From UBA6115 sp964346355 (GTDB lineage Bacteria > Bacillota > Clostridia > Christensenellales > Aristaeellaceae), in assembly GCA_964346355.1 (NCBI GenBank), contig CAYFUH010000003.1:18581-82580 (forward strand): a stretch of DNA of 64,000 nucleotides. The letters run 5' to 3'. The notes under the pieces were generated by a model. The model searched no databases, was not told where the DNA came from, and saw only the letters and a program-made list of their open reading frames with translations. How positions within the stretch are numbered: the stretch's first letter is position 1; every line of letters begins with the position of its first letter. Shown here piece by piece: positions 25,292 through 35,426 of the stretch. Made by a program: the position numbers and the translations under genes.

Positions 25292-27635
25292 TGTTTTGCT
25301 CCAGCGCCAGGTCGATCACTTCATCCGCATTGGTGACATAGTGGATGTCAAAGGCGTTTTGGATGTACCCCGGCAGTTCCTTCACATCCTTGCGGTTTTC
25401 CGCAGGCAAAGCCAGCACCTTGATTTTGGCGCGATAGGCTGCCAGCAGCTTTTCCTTAATGCCGCCAATGGGCAAAACGCGCCCGCCCAGGGTAATTTCC
25501 CCGGTCATGGCCAGATCCTGGCGGGATTTGCGGCCGCTTAAGGCTGACACCATGGCCACTGTCATGGTGATGCCGGCACTGGGCCCGTCCTTGGGCACAG
25601 CACCCTCGGGCACGTGGATGTGGACGTCCATCTTGTTGTGGAAATCCTCCGGCAAGCCGTAATGCGCGCTGCGCGCCCGCACCCAGGACAGAGCCGCCTG
25701 GCCGCTTTCCTTCATGACATCGCCCAAATGACCGGTAAGTGACAGTTTGCCGCTGCCGGGCATGACCACGCACTCCACCTTGAGCAGCTCGCCCCCCACC
25801 TCGGTATAGGCCAGGCCAATGGACACGCCCACGATGGGTTTTTTGTCCGGCAGCTCGCGCAAATAGCGCGGCGCGCCCAGGTAGGACTCGATCATATCGG
25901 TTTTGACGGTGACGCTGTCCACCTCGTTGTCCAGCATCTCAACCGCCGCTTTGCGCACCACCTTGGCCAGGGTGCGCGTTAAGGTGCGCACCCCTGCCTC
26001 GCGCGTGTAATCCTCAATCACCTTGCGGATGGCGGGCAGGCCCATTTTGACGCTGCCGGGTTTTAAGCCGTTCTCCTCCATCTGACGGCGCAGCAGATGC
26101 TTTTTGGCAATCTGCAGCTTTTCTTCCTCGGTGTAGCTGGATACCTCAATCACCTCCATCCGGTCCAGCAAAGCGGGCGGGATGGTATCCGTCGTGTTGG
26201 CGGTGGTGATGAAGAGCACGCGGGAAAGATCAAAAGCGACATCCAGGTAGTGGTCCCGGAAGGCGCTGTTTTGCTCGGAATCCAGCACCTCCAGCATGGC
26301 GCTGGCCGGGTCGCCCCGGTAATCGCTGGACATCTTGTCAATCTCATCAAACAGAAAGACCGGGTTCATGGTGCCGGCACGCTTGATACCGCTGATAATG
26401 TGCCCGGGAATGGCGCCGATGTAGGTGCGGCGGTGGCCGTAGATTTCGGCCTCATCCCGCACGCCGCCCAAGGACAGCTTGATAAACTTGCGGTCCAGGG
26501 CACTGGCGATGGCCCGCACAATGGAGGTTTTGCCCACACCAGGCGGTCCCACAAAGCACAGGATGGGCCCCTTGGGCACCACCTGCTCGTCCTCCTTGCG
26601 GCGCATGGCTAGGATGGCCAGGTACTCGATGATGCGCTCCTTGACCTTTTCCATGCCAAAGTGGTCTTTGTCCAGGATTTTTCGCGCGCGGTCCAGCGAC
26701 AGCTGGTCCTTGGAATAAACGCCCCAGGGCAATTCTGCCAGCCAGTCCAGGTAGTTTTCGGACACCGTGGACTCGGGGCTGCCCGCCATCATGCGGGACA
26801 GCTTTTCCAGTTCCTTATCGGCCTTTTCGCGGGCTTCTTCGTTGAGCGGGATGTCGGCAAGCTTCTTGCGCATCTCATCCACATCGTCCTCATCGCCCTC
26901 GCCCAGCTCCTCCTGGATGGCCTTAATCTGCTCGCGCAAATAGTATTCTTTTTGGGATTTGTCCACCTGCATGCGGATGCGCAGCTGCACCACTCTGTCA
27001 ATATTGGCGTTGCGCACCTCACGCGCCAGCAGCACGCACAGGCGCTCCAGGCGGTCTTTGAGGGAAACAATCGCAAGCAGCTCCTGCCGCTCCTCCAGGC
27101 TGGTTAATAAATTAGCCGCGACGACGTCGATTAGCTCGTCCGGGTCTTTGATGCGCTTGATGGCGCGGATCAATTCCTCCGACACCCGGTTGCCGCTTTC
27201 GGCAAAGGCGTCCAGGCTTTCCTTGGCCATGCGCAAGAGGGCGTCGATCTCCTCCTGATCCGCAGGATCCACCGCGTCTGCGATGGGCGTAATCTCAGCG
27301 ATCCAGGTATCCTCATCCTGCTTGACATGGGTGAGCAGAGCGCGGCTTTGCCCCTCTATCAACACACGCAGGCCTACATTGGAGTGATGCAGCACCTGGC
27401 TGATGGTGGCGATGGTGCCGGCCTGGTGCAGGTCGGCCATGCCCGGGTCTTCGGTTTCCTCATTTTTTTGCATCACAAGGAAGATGCGCTGGTTTTCTTC
27501 CATCGCAGCGTAGACCGACGCGATGCTCTTCCCCCGCGCGACATCGATGTGCATCACAGTATGCGGGAAGACCAGCGTCCCCCGAAGGGGCAGGAAGGGG
27601 ATGGTCAAGATTTCATTGGCTTTTGCTTTCGCCAT
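25281..27635 (-). CDS. lon: ATP-dependent protease Lon (LonA type)
   Basis: Soluble AAA+ protease degrading misfolded and regulatory proteins. The 784 residues contain the N-terminal substrate domain (about 10-205), a helical region, AAA+ with GPPGVGKTS (363-371) and LFDEIDK (428-434), and the protease domain with catalytic S686 in PKDGPSAG and K729 in GGIKEKL. The ATG at 27635 has AAGGAG upstream. It follows clpX by 108 bp. A single AGTCAAA-like half site lies upstream but no full CtsR operator. Confidence 0.97.
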   Translation of the reverse strand: MAKAKANEILTIPFLPLRGTLVFPHTVMHIDVARGKSIASVYAAMEENQRIFLVMQKNEETEDPGMADLHQAGTIATISQVLHHSNVGLRVLIEGQSRALLTHVKQDEDTWIAEITPIADAVDPADQEEIDALLRMAKESLDAFAESGNRVSEELIRAIKRIKDPDELIDVVAANLLTSLEERQELLAIVSLKDRLERLCVLLAREVRNANIDRVVQLRIRMQVDKSQKEYYLREQIKAIQEELGEGDEDDVDEMRKKLADIPLNEEAREKADKELEKLSRMMAGSPESTVSENYLDWLAELPWGVYSKDQLSLDRARKILDKDHFGMEKVKERIIEYLAILAMRRKEDEQVVPKGPILCFVGPPGVGKTSIVRAIASALDRKFIKLSLGGVRDEAEIYGHRRTYIGAIPGHIISGIKRAGTMNPVFLFDEIDKMSSDYRGDPASAMLEVLDSEQNSAFRDHYLDVAFDLSRVLFITTANTTDTIPPALLDRMEVIEVSSYTEEEKLQIAKKHLLRRQMEENGLKPGSVKMGLPAIRKVIEDYTREAGVRTLTRTLAKVVRKAAVEMLDNEVDSVTVKTDMIESYLGAPRYLRELPDKKPIVGVSIGLAYTEVGGELLKVECVVMPGSGKLSLTGHLGDVMKESGQAALSWVRARSAHYGLPEDFHNKMDVHIHVPEGAVPKDGPSAGITMTVAMVSALSGRKSRQDLAMTGEITLGGRVLPIGGIKEKLLAAYRAKIKVLALPAENRKDVKELPGYIQNAFDIHYVTNADEVIDLALEQNSGD

Positions 27636-27743
27636 GGGGTTCTCCTTATAGTCAAACTCTCCCGGGACAGATGCGTATCAGGCCAAATCAATGCAATTGA
27701 ATCAGCGAAGAAACACAGTGTGCTCGGAAGAGTGGGTGGTGGT

Positions 27744-29048
27744 TTAGGACGCGTCGTTTTGCAGCGGTTTGGACTTGGCAGTCTTTTTACCGGCGGTCAT
27801 CAGCGCTTTGGGCTGCTTTTTGATGAGCGGCTTGGCACCCTTTGTCACCGCGTCTTTGGTAACCACACAGGACACGATATCGGGTGAGCTGGGCAAATCG
27901 AACATGGTGTCCATGAGCGCTGCTTCCAGGGTGGCGCGCAGGCCGCGGGCACCCGTTTTGCGCTCCACCGCCAGGCGTGCAATGGCAGCTAAGGCATCTT
28001 CCTCAAAGGACAACTCCGCCCCGTCCAGTTCAAACAGGTACTGGTACTGCTTGATCAGCGCGTTCTTGGGTTCGGTCAAGATGCGTACCAGCGCGGTCTC
28101 ATCCAGGGTGTCCAGCGGCAGGAGGACAGGCATTCTGCCCACCAACTCCGGAATCAGGCCGTATTTGACCAGATCCTCTGCCTGGATCTGCGCCAGCAGC
28201 TTGCCGACGCGCTCCTCCTCCTTCTCAATCACCTCGGTGCCAAAGCCCAGCACACGGCTGCCGGTGCGGCTGGCGATGATATGCTCCAGCCCGTCAAAAG
28301 CGCCGCCGCAGATGAAGAGGATGTTGGAGGTGTCAATAGGGATGGTTTCCTGCTGCGGGTGCTTGCGCCCGCCCTGGGGCGCCACATTGGCCACGGTGCC
28401 CTCCAGGATCTTCAGCAGCGCCTGCTGCACGCCCTCGCCGGACACATCCCGGGTGATGGACACGTTCTCGCTCTTGCGGGCGATCTTGTCCACCTCATCC
28501 AGGTAGATAATGCCCTGCTGGGCCGCCTGGATGTCCCCGCCCGCGGCCTGAATCAGCCGCAGCAGGATGTTCTCCACGTCCTCGCCCACATAGCCGGCCT
28601 CGGTTAAGGAGGTGGCGTCCGCGATGGCAAAGGGCACATTCAAAATGCGCGCCAGGGTCTGCGCCAGGTAGGTCTTGCCCGTACCTGTCTGGCCCACCAG
28701 CAGGATGTTGGACTTTTGCAGTTCCACCTCCTGCGCGCGCTGCGCGTTTGAGCGGATGCGCTTGTAGTGGTTGTAAACCGCCACACACAAGGCGCGCTTG
28801 ACGCGCTCCTGGCCGATGACGTACTCATCCAGCGTCTTCTTGATTTCTGCCGGGGTCATCAGTTTGGGCAGCCTGCTTTTGCGGGTGTCCTCCATCAGGC
28901 CGTCGCCAATAACTTCGCCGCACAATTCCACACACTCGTTGCAGATAAAGGCGTTGGGGCCGGCAATCAATTGCTTGACGTTGTTTTGGGTTTTGCCGCA
29001 GAAACTGCAGCGGGGGATTTTCCGGGTATCGTTTGGCTCTTTAGCCAT
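27744..29048 (-). CDS. clpX: ClpX unfoldase
   Basis: AAA+ unfoldase for ClpP. The 434 residues start with the zinc-binding domain C14/C17/C36/C39, followed by Walker A GQTGTGKT (119-126; the usual proline is Gln here), Walker [10 protein letters not shown], and an LGF tripeptide at the ClpP-docking loop. The C-terminal Lys-rich tail of about 35 residues is unusually basic. I chose ATG 29048 because GAGGAG precedes it; it overlaps the clpP stop by 8 bp. Confidence 0.97.
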   Translation of the reverse strand: MAKEPNDTRKIPRCSFCGKTQNNVKQLIAGPNAFICNECVELCGEVIGDGLMEDTRKSRLPKLMTPAEIKKTLDEYVIGQERVKRALCVAVYNHYKRIRSNAQRAQEVELQKSNILLVGQTGTGKTYLAQTLARILNVPFAIADATSLTEAGYVGEDVENILLRLIQAAGGDIQAAQQGIIYLDEVDKIARKSENVSITRDVSGEGVQQALLKILEGTVANVAPQGGRKHPQQETIPIDTSNILFICGGAFDGLEHIIASRTGSRVLGFGTEVIEKEEERVGKLLAQIQAEDLVKYGLIPELVGRMPVLLPLDTLDETALVRILTEPKNALIKQYQYLFELDGAELSFEEDALAAIARLAVERKTGARGLRATLEAALMDTMFDLPSSPDIVSCVVTKDAVTKGAKPLIKKQPKALMTAGKKTAKSKPLQNDAS

Positions 29049-29637
29049 TTTTCTCCTCTGCCTTACGCGGCTCAAAAATCTCGTCGATGATGCCGTAGGC
29101 CTTCGCGTCCTCGGCTGACATGAAGAAGTCGCGCTCCACATCGTTTGCGATCTTCTCAATGGGCTGGCCGGTCATCTCCGCCATCATGCGGTTCATCTTG
29201 TGCTTGGTTTTCAGCAGCCATTCGGCCCGGATGGTCACGTCCGTCGCCTGGCCTTCCGCACCGCCGGAGGGCTGGTGAATCATGACCTCGCTGTTGGGCA
29301 GCGCCATGCGCTTGCCCTTGGTGCCCGCCATCAACAGGAAGGCGCCCATGCTGGCCGCCATCCCGACGCACACGGTGCGCACCGGCGCTTTCACATACTG
29401 GATGGTGTCATAAATGGCCATGCCCGCGGTGACAGAGCCGCCGGGGCTGTTGATGTACAGGTTGATATCAGCGTTGGGGTTGTCCATATCAAGGAACAAC
29501 AGCTGGGCGACGATGGCATTGGCCATGGCATCGTTGACAGGGCCGGAGAGAAAAATAATCCGGTCCTTTAATAATCTGGAATAAATATCGTAGGAACGCT
29601 CGGCGTTGCCGGAACGCTCAATCACATAGGGGATCAT
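29041..29637 (-). CDS. clpP: ClpP protease subunit
   Basis: Serine protease forming the 14-mer degradation chamber that ClpX and ClpC feed. The 198 residues hold the full catalytic triad S96 (GMAASMG), H121 (MIHQP) and D170 (ERDFF). It lies 21 bp after tig and before clpX, the tig-clpP-clpX-lon order of many Firmicutes and Proteobacteria. No CtsR operator is visible just upstream. Confidence 0.97.
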   Translation of the reverse strand: MIPYVIERSGNAERSYDIYSRLLKDRIIFLSGPVNDAMANAIVAQLLFLDMDNPNADINLYINSPGGSVTAGMAIYDTIQYVKAPVRTVCVGMAASMGAFLLMAGTKGKRMALPNSEVMIHQPSGGAEGQATDVTIRAEWLLKTKHKMNRMMAEMTGQPIEKIANDVERDFFMSAEDAKAYGIIDEIFEPRKAEEKNG

Positions 29638-29658
29638 GTCCTGTGGTTTCCTTTCTGT

Positions 29659-31098
29659 TTAGCCTAAAGTGGACTCCTCGTCCTTTTTCTTCGTGGTTTT
29701 CCGGGCAGCCTTCTTGGGCTTTTCTTCCTCGGCTGTGTCCTCCAGCGCCTCGGTGACGGACTCCATCACTTCGGCCACGTCAATGGGCTCATCGTCATGG
29801 CTGCCCTCGTGCACGCTGATGTCGGCATTGGATTTGATCAGCTCAATCACCTTGCGGGTGATGGCCAGGTCCTTGAAGTTCTCGCGCTGGGTGTCGGACA
29901 TGCCGGCCTTGTAGGTTTCCACATCCTGGTGGGCTTCTGTGGCGTAGCGGGTGATCTGCTCATCCACTTCTTCGTCCGTCGCGTCAATGTTTTCCTGCTT
30001 GGCGATGGCGTCTAACACCAGCTCGGTTTTCACGTTGTTGGCTGCATCCTCGCGGAAGCGCTCGCGCAATTCATCCTCGGTGGTGTTGGTGTACATCAGG
30101 TAGTCTTCCATGCGCAGGCCGGAGTAGACCATCTGCATCTTCATGTTCATGAACATGCGGTCAATCTGGCGCTCGATCATGGCCGGGGGAATGTCGCCGT
30201 CCGCCGCGTCCACCGCTTTTTGGATCAACTCGTTCTCAAGGCCGCTTTCCGCCTGCTGGTCGCGGCGCTCCTCCAGCTCCTTGACGATGGCCTCGCGGTA
30301 CTCCTTAAAGGTCTTATACTCGGACACGTCCTGGGCGAAATCGTCATCCAACTCGGGCTTTACTTCCTGGGTCGCGGAATTGACCTTCACATCAAAGGTG
30401 ACGTCCTTGCCGGCCAATTCTTCGGAATGGTACTGTTCGGGGAAGGTCACGTTGATGACCTTCTCCTCCCCGATGTTCATCCCGATGACCTGCTCTTCAA
30501 AGCCGGGGATGAAGGAACCGGAGCCAAGCTTCAGGTCATGCCCGTCTGCCTGGCCGCCCTCAAAGGGGACGCCGTCCAGTTTGCCCAGGTAGTTGATGTT
30601 GGCGGTGTCGCCCTCACCAAGGGGACGGCCTTCAACATCCTCCACCGTAGTGACCTTCTGGGTGTCATGGGAGATGCGGTGCTCGATTTCTTCATCAGAA
30701 ATGGGGTGTACATGGCGGGTGCCCTGTAAGCCCTTGTAGTCCCCCAGGGTGATATCGGGCTTCACATAGACGGTGGCGGTGAACTTAAGCTCCTGGCCGC
30801 CGCCGATCTGGTCAACCTCCACACTGGGCTGGTCCACAGGGAAGAGATCATCCTCCTGTACCGCTTTTTCGTACAAGTCCGGGAAGATCAGGTCAAAGGC
30901 ATCATCATAAAAGATGGCCTCGCCGTACATGTTTTCGATCAACTTCCGGGGCGCTTTGCCCTTTCTGAAACCGGGCACATTGATGCGGCCGCGGTTTTTC
31001 AAATACGCTTTTTGCATCGCGGCGTCAAATTCCTCTGACGGCACGGTGAAAGAAATCTTGTACTGGTTCCCACTGATCTTCTCTGACTGATAGCTCAT
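29659..31098 (-). CDS. tig: Trigger factor
   Basis: Ribosome-bound chaperone and peptidyl-prolyl isomerase. From ATG 31098, preceded by AGGAGG, the 479 residues show the ribosome-binding signature GFRKGKAPR (43-51), an FKBP-type domain (about 160-245, with GSGSFIPGFE) and a long helical C-terminal chaperone domain. The last 45 residues are acidic, then Lys-rich (KPKKAARKTTKKK), an extra tail beyond the usual end. First gene of tig-clpP-clpX-lon-engB. Confidence 0.96.
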   Translation of the reverse strand: MSYQSEKISGNQYKISFTVPSEEFDAAMQKAYLKNRGRINVPGFRKGKAPRKLIENMYGEAIFYDDAFDLIFPDLYEKAVQEDDLFPVDQPSVEVDQIGGGQELKFTATVYVKPDITLGDYKGLQGTRHVHPISDEEIEHRISHDTQKVTTVEDVEGRPLGEGDTANINYLGKLDGVPFEGGQADGHDLKLGSGSFIPGFEEQVIGMNIGEEKVINVTFPEQYHSEELAGKDVTFDVKVNSATQEVKPELDDDFAQDVSEYKTFKEYREAIVKELEERRDQQAESGLENELIQKAVDAADGDIPPAMIERQIDRMFMNMKMQMVYSGLRMEDYLMYTNTTEDELRERFREDAANNVKTELVLDAIAKQENIDATDEEVDEQITRYATEAHQDVETYKAGMSDTQRENFKDLAITRKVIELIKSNADISVHEGSHDDEPIDVAEVMESVTEALEDTAEEEKPKKAARKTTKKKDEESTLG

Positions 31099-31151
31099 GT
31101 CTGTCCTCCTGACAATATGGCGCTGGTATTGGGTAAAATGCGCCATAGAAT

Positions 31152-31180
31152 AAAATACCATTTAAACCGCCTGAATGCAA
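31152..31180 (-). promoter_or_regulatory. Candidate promoter of tig-clpP-clpX
   Basis: Minus-strand TTGCAT (31180-31175), 17-bp spacer, TATTTT (31157-31152) with a TGn extension, about 54 bp before the tig start. Confidence 0.6.
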
Positions 31181-31300
31181 GCATCACACGGGGTATCATC
31201 AATGTACCCGGATTGGGTGTGCGTTTGGCGTTTTTCGATGAAAACGCTGTCATGAATTGGTGAAGAATCCGTTAACAAAAGCGGGATTTGCGGCGGATTG

Positions 31301-31329
31301 TTTGCAAGGGCAGGCTGACATGTTATACT
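31301..31329 (+). promoter_or_regulatory. Candidate promoter of the PucR-like regulator
   Basis: TTTGCA (31301-31306), 17-bp spacer, TATACT (31324-31329) with a TGn extension. Between this and the divergent tig promoter an inverted repeat GCGTTTT/AAAACGC lies at 31228-31247. Confidence 0.6.
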
Positions 31330-31357
31330 CAAACTGATTTGAAGTGAGGTGAGCGAG

Positions 31358-32407
31358 TTGTCCGACATGGTGCTGCAGGAAGTGGATGCCCTGTTTTCTA
31401 CCCTAAGCCAGCCGGTGTTTCTGCTGGACAGGCAAGGGCGCTGCCTTGTGCCCCGGCAGCCTGATACCTTCATGTTGCCCGCCACCTTACAGGAAAATGT
31501 GCTCGTATCCAAATCCGGCTACTTGTTCCTGACCCTGCCGGGGCTTGAAACCTACACCCTGGCAACCAAGGACCGGCCCGAATCCCATGACGTGCTGCTA
31601 TTGTGCGCGAAATTGATCCAAACCTTCAAGCAGGAGCAGGGCATCACCAAGGAGTTGGGCAACGCGCTCAAGCGTCTTTTGCATGAAGAACTGAGCGTGC
31701 AGGAGACGGATACCTTAATGCATGACTATGCCATCGCGCAGGACACCCCCCGCGCGCCGCTTTTTATTAATTTTTCACGCCTGCATCAGCAAATCCCGCA
31801 TGACACGCTGGCGGAGTACATCCCCCTGTCAGAAACAGACCTCCTTATCCCCCTGGATACACGCAACCTGGTCATCGCGCGGGATCTGACGGACGAGGGG
31901 CAGGATGAACTGATGGAATACGCGATGGCGCTGCTGGACACCCTGCAAAACGAGCTGGGCCTGCACGCCTTAATCGGCATTGGTCAGGTGGCGCACAGCC
32001 TGCAGGACTTGCCCGCCTCCTATGAACAGGCTAAAAAGGCCATCCAGATTGGCAGCCTGTTTCAGCCGGAGACGCAAATTTACCAATATCACAACCTGAT
32101 TCTGGAGCGCTTCATGATGGACTGCGCACCGGAGGACGCCAAGCCCTATATCGCCGCGGTGTTCAACCGCAAGACAGCCAAGCTGTTTAGCGATGAGATG
32201 CTGGAAACCGTCAATGTGTTCATCAACCGTGACCTCAACCTGACCGACGCGGCGCGCGACCTGTATATTCACCGCAACACCCTGGTTTACCGTCTGGATA
32301 AGATCCAAAAGGTATCCGGGCTTGATTTGCGGCATTTCAAGGACGCGATGCTGTTTAAACTGGCTGATGACCTGCGCAAGCGGGACGCCAGCAAGAGCAG
32401 AAAGTAA
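31358..32407 (+). CDS. PucR/CdaR-type transcriptional regulator
   Basis: A 349-residue predicted DNA-binding regulator. The C-terminus has the PucR-type helix-turn-helix (about the last 70 residues; DAARDLYIHRNTLVYRLDKI), the form found in CdaR/PucR proteins that control sugar-acid, purine or similar catabolism. The middle resembles the GGDEF-like CdaR region; the N-terminus (first ~100 residues, FLLDRQGRCLV) could sense a ligand. I prefer the TTG at 31358, which has GAGGTGA 5 bp upstream; a GTG at 31349 is possible. It is followed by an S41 protease 28 bp downstream. Confidence 0.85.
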   Translation: MSDMVLQEVDALFSTLSQPVFLLDRQGRCLVPRQPDTFMLPATLQENVLVSKSGYLFLTLPGLETYTLATKDRPESHDVLLLCAKLIQTFKQEQGITKELGNALKRLLHEELSVQETDTLMHDYAIAQDTPRAPLFINFSRLHQQIPHDTLAEYIPLSETDLLIPLDTRNLVIARDLTDEGQDELMEYAMALLDTLQNELGLHALIGIGQVAHSLQDLPASYEQAKKAIQIGSLFQPETQIYQYHNLILERFMMDCAPEDAKPYIAAVFNRKTAKLFSDEMLETVNVFINRDLNLTDAARDLYIHRNTLVYRLDKIQKVSGLDLRHFKDAMLFKLADDLRKRDASKSRK

Positions 32408-32435
32408 TCACCACCATTTTGAAAGGGGTCTGAGT

Positions 32436-33650
32436 ATGAAAAAGACCAACAAATTCCTTGTCTTCATCAGCCTGATGACGCTGGTTGCCATCCTGCTTGT
32501 CTCCCCCATTTTCGCCGGGGCGAGCTGGGCGTCCGGCAACAAGGAAACCGTGACCATCCCCAAGGAAGAATACGAGCGTCTGAAGAAATACGAGTTGCTT
32601 GACGAGGTCAAGAAGTATGTGGACGCCTATTTTTATGAGGAGCCCAAGGAACAGGACATGCTGGACGGGGCCATCCAGGGCCTGCTGGCCGGACTGGGCG
32701 ATTCCTACTCCTTCTATTACCCGCAGGAAGCCTGGAGCAAAATGCAGGAGGACGACAGCGGCAAATATGCCGGCATCGGTGTGATGATGCTGGGCAACTA
32801 CAAAGACCGCTCTGTGACCATTGTCCGCGTATTCAAGGATACGCCGGCGGAGCGTGCCGGGCTGAAAAAGGGCGACGTCTTTTATAAGGTGGAGGATGTG
32901 ATGGTCAGCACCGCGACCATGCACGAGGCGGTGGACATCATGCGCGGCAAGCCGGGCGAGAAGGTAAACATCGAAATCATCCGCAATGATGAGACCCTGC
33001 CCTTTGAATTGGTCAAGGCCAACATCACGGTGAACCGCGCGGATTACAAGATGATTGACGACAAGGTGGGCTACCTGATTTTGTACGAGTTTGCCGGCGG
33101 CAGCAAGGAAGCCTTCAAGGAAGGCTATGAAGCCTTAAAAGCGCAGGGCATGCAGCATTTGATCTTCGATTTGCGCGACAACCCAGGCGGCTGGGTGGGT
33201 GACGCCGAAGCGATCGGCAACATGCTGATGGATAAAAAGTTGCTGTATTACACCATGGACCGCTTTGAGCGGCGCAAGGAATATGTGACCACCCAGGGTG
33301 CTGAAACCATGCCCATCACCGTGCTGGTGAACGGGCACTCCGCCTCCGCCAGCGAAATTTTAGCCGGCGCGCTCAAGGAAAACAAGCGCGCGCAGATCGT
33401 CGGCGAGCAGACCTTTGGCAAAGGCGTCATCCAGTTTGTGGTGCCCTTAAGCGATGAAAAATCCGGCTTCCAGTTTACAGCCGCGCAGTACTTCTCCCCC
33501 GAAGGGAACAAGGTACATAAGGAAGGTGTCACCCCGGATATCGTGGTGGAGATGCCGGAGGAGCTGAAAACCAAGATGTTTGAAACCGGTGACCTGAGCG
33601 ACCCGCAGCTGGCGGCCGCCTATAAGGAAGCGCTCAAATCACTTAAATAA
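32436..33650 (+). CDS. S41 C-terminal processing protease (CtpA/CtpB type)
   Basis: Exported serine protease with a signal-anchor (about 7-28), then a PDZ domain (about 112-185) and the S41 core. The catalytic pair S304 (in HSASASEI) and K329 (in TFGKG) has the 25-residue spacing of the family. Such enzymes trim membrane or secreted proteins, and CtpB acts in sporulation signalling in Bacillus. At 404 residues it is somewhat short for the family. The start follows AAAGGGG. It is likely co-transcribed with the regulator upstream and ended by a strong palindrome. Confidence 0.93.
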   Translation: MKKTNKFLVFISLMTLVAILLVSPIFAGASWASGNKETVTIPKEEYERLKKYELLDEVKKYVDAYFYEEPKEQDMLDGAIQGLLAGLGDSYSFYYPQEAWSKMQEDDSGKYAGIGVMMLGNYKDRSVTIVRVFKDTPAERAGLKKGDVFYKVEDVMVSTATMHEAVDIMRGKPGEKVNIEIIRNDETLPFELVKANITVNRADYKMIDDKVGYLILYEFAGGSKEAFKEGYEALKAQGMQHLIFDLRDNPGGWVGDAEAIGNMLMDKKLLYYTMDRFERRKEYVTTQGAETMPITVLVNGHSASASEILAGALKENKRAQIVGEQTFGKGVIQFVVPLSDEKSGFQFTAAQYFSPEGNKVHKEGVTPDIVVEMPEELKTKMFETGDLSDPQLAAAYKEALKSLK

Positions 33651-33662
33651 AAACAGTGCCGG

Positions 33663-33698
33663 CATTCAAAAAGCGTCCCGCGGGACGCTTTTTGAATG
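33663..33698. terminator. Bidirectional terminator, 36-bp perfect palindrome
   Basis: CATTCAAAAAGCGTCCCG (33663-33680) is followed directly by its exact complement (33681-33698). Each strand shows GGGACGC followed by TTTTT. It lies between two convergent genes. Confidence 0.87.
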
Positions 33699-33716
33699 GA
33701 AAGAGCGGTTTGAGGA

Positions 33717-34355
33717 TTAGTTTTCCTCTTCCTCGTACTGGATGTTGGCGATGTTCTGGCGGATTAAGCGCAGCTCGTTAAGCTGGGTGGCCACCGTGTT
33801 GTCCACATGGCCAAGCAGGCCGTCCAGCTCCTGTTGGGTCTGGGTGCGCAGCGCCTGGGCGTGCTGGTTGGCGTTCTCCAAAATCTCCTGTGCCTGGGCT
33901 TCCGCACGGGCTAAGACCGTTGTTTTGGATACCAGCTCATCTGCCTGGGCTTTGGCGTCCTCCACCATGTGGTGGGCGCGCGCCTGGGCATCTGCCAGGA
34001 TGGCGCTGACCTCGTCCTCCGCCGCCTTGCGGGTCTGGCTGGCGTAGGCGTCGGCGCTTTCCTTGGTGGATTGCGCATAATTGTTGGATTCGTTGACGGT
34101 GCCCTGAGCCTGTGCCATGGCGGACTGGATGGTTTCCTCCGCCTTGGTTTTGGCGTCTACCAGGATGTGCTCCTCATTCTCGATGATCTTCTGCGCGTCT
34201 TCCAGGGAAGGATCGTAGGCGGAGATCATGCGCTTGAGCAGATCTACCGCGGTGTTCTGGCTGACCATCACCGTATCCGTCAGCGGGATTTTTTTGGCGT
34301 TCTTCAATAAGAGGGTCAGCTCATCCGCAAGGGCAAATACTTCCGTTTTAGACAT
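33717..34355 (-). CDS. Coiled-coil protein of unknown function, DivIVA-like features
   Basis: A 212-residue soluble protein, almost entirely helical, with heptads from about residue 55 to 200, rich in Ala, Glu, Gln and Lys and ending in EYEEEEN-like acidic residues. The N-terminal 50 residues (ADELTLLLKNAKKIPLTDT) are less repetitive. It recalls DivIVA or ATP-synthase b-type stalks but shows no diagnostic motif. Last gene of alr-rsmD-coaD; the start has AAGGAGG. A cell-envelope or division role is only a guess. Confidence 0.6.
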   Translation of the reverse strand: MSKTEVFALADELTLLLKNAKKIPLTDTVMVSQNTAVDLLKRMISAYDPSLEDAQKIIENEEHILVDAKTKAEETIQSAMAQAQGTVNESNNYAQSTKESADAYASQTRKAAEDEVSAILADAQARAHHMVEDAKAQADELVSKTTVLARAEAQAQEILENANQHAQALRTQTQQELDGLLGHVDNTVATQLNELRLIRQNIANIQYEEEEN

Positions 34356-34368
34356 TGGGAATCCTCCT

Positions 34369-34866
34369 TCAATCTTGTTGTTTAGGGGTTGAAAACTGAT
34401 CTATGATGACTTGTGCAACACAAGCAGGTACGAAATGGCTGATGTCCCCGCCCATGGCGGCGATCTGACGCACCAGGGTGGAGGAAATGTCCGCGGTCTG
34501 GCTGCCAGCGGGCAGCAACACCGTCTCAAGCCCCGGCAGAAGCAGTTTGTTCGCGCGCGCCATCGCGGTTTCCTGCTCCAGATCCGCCGCGCCGCGCACG
34601 CCCTTGATGATCAGGGAGACGCCCTCGCGCTTGGCCAGGTCCGCCAATAAGCCTTCATCCACCACGACCTTGAAACCGGACAATCCCGCTTCCAGACAGG
34701 CCGCAACGATCATCAGCTTGCGCTGCTCCACAGGCAGAAAGCCCTGCTTGGCCGGGTTGATCATCACCGCGATGACCAATTCATCCACAATGCAAAGGGC
34801 GCGGCTGATGATGTCCAGATGCCCTTTGGTGATGGGATCAAAGCTGCCCGGAAAAATGGCTTTCAC
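34369..34866 (-). CDS. coaD: Phosphopantetheine adenylyltransferase
   Basis: CoaD makes dephospho-CoA from phosphopantetheine and ATP. From GTG 34866 the 165 residues begin KAIFPGSFDPITKGHLD, the nucleotidyltransferase TxGH motif, and contain the LPAGSQTADISSTLVR region near the C-terminus. It overlaps rsmD by 4 bp (GTGA), with GGAAGGA as ribosome site. The rsmD-coaD pair is standard in Firmicutes. Confidence 0.96.
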   Translation of the reverse strand: MKAIFPGSFDPITKGHLDIISRALCIVDELVIAVMINPAKQGFLPVEQRKLMIVAACLEAGLSGFKVVVDEGLLADLAKREGVSLIIKGVRGAADLEQETAMARANKLLLPGLETVLLPAGSQTADISSTLVRQIAAMGGDISHFVPACVAQVIIDQFSTPKQQD

Positions 34867-35426
34867 GCGTGTTCCTTCCCCCTTTTGATAAAATACAGGC
34901 TGGTTTGCCCATACCGGCGGGTTTTGTCCAGCGTAAGCGGCTGCGGAACTTGTGGTGCCTGGTCTGTGCTTTGCTCCAGCACAATCCATCCGCCATTTGC
35001 CAGCAAGCCTGCCTGCGCGATGCCTGAGAGGATAGGTTCTGTCTCCATTTTATAGGGTGGGTCCAAAAAAATCAAATGGAATTCTTGCTGCCGCGTTCCA
35101 AGCTGTGCCAGCGCCTGGGCCCAGTTGTGGTGTAAAACAGTGCTCTGCGCCTCTAGTTTGAGCAGGCGCGCGTTTTCTTTAACTGTCTTTACAGCAGCGG
35201 CCGCGCTGTCACAAAAGACCGCGTGGCTAGCGCCCCGGCTTAAGGCTTCAAAGCCCATAGCGCCGGAGCCGGCGAACAAATCCAGCACATGCGCGCCTTC
35301 TACCTCCCCCTGCAGGATATTGAAGACCGCTTCGCGCACCAGGGAGCGCGTGGGACGCGTATCCTGCCCGGTTGGCGTTTTCAGCACGCGGGAGCGGTGG
35401 ATGCCGCCCAGAATACGAACCGCCAT
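34863..35426 (-). CDS. rsmD: 16S rRNA m2G966 methyltransferase RsmD
   Basis: SAM-dependent methyltransferase acting on 16S rRNA. The 187 residues show the RILGG start with RPTRSLVREAVFNIL, the SAM loop DLFAGSGAMGFEALSRGA and the catalytic DPPY. It shares one base with the upstream membrane-protein gene and four with coaD. Confidence 0.95.
   Translation of the reverse strand: MAVRILGGIHRSRVLKTPTGQDTRPTRSLVREAVFNILQGEVEGAHVLDLFAGSGAMGFEALSRGASHAVFCDSAAAAVKTVKENARLLKLEAQSTVLHHNWAQALAQLGTRQQEFHLIFLDPPYKMETEPILSGIAQAGLLANGGWIVLEQSTDQAPQVPQPLTLDKTRRYGQTSLYFIKRGKEHA

Noticed and set aside
27645..27665. AGTCAAA-like half site before lon
   Set aside because: The second heptad of a CtsR operator is missing, so a single 7-mer match is likely chance.
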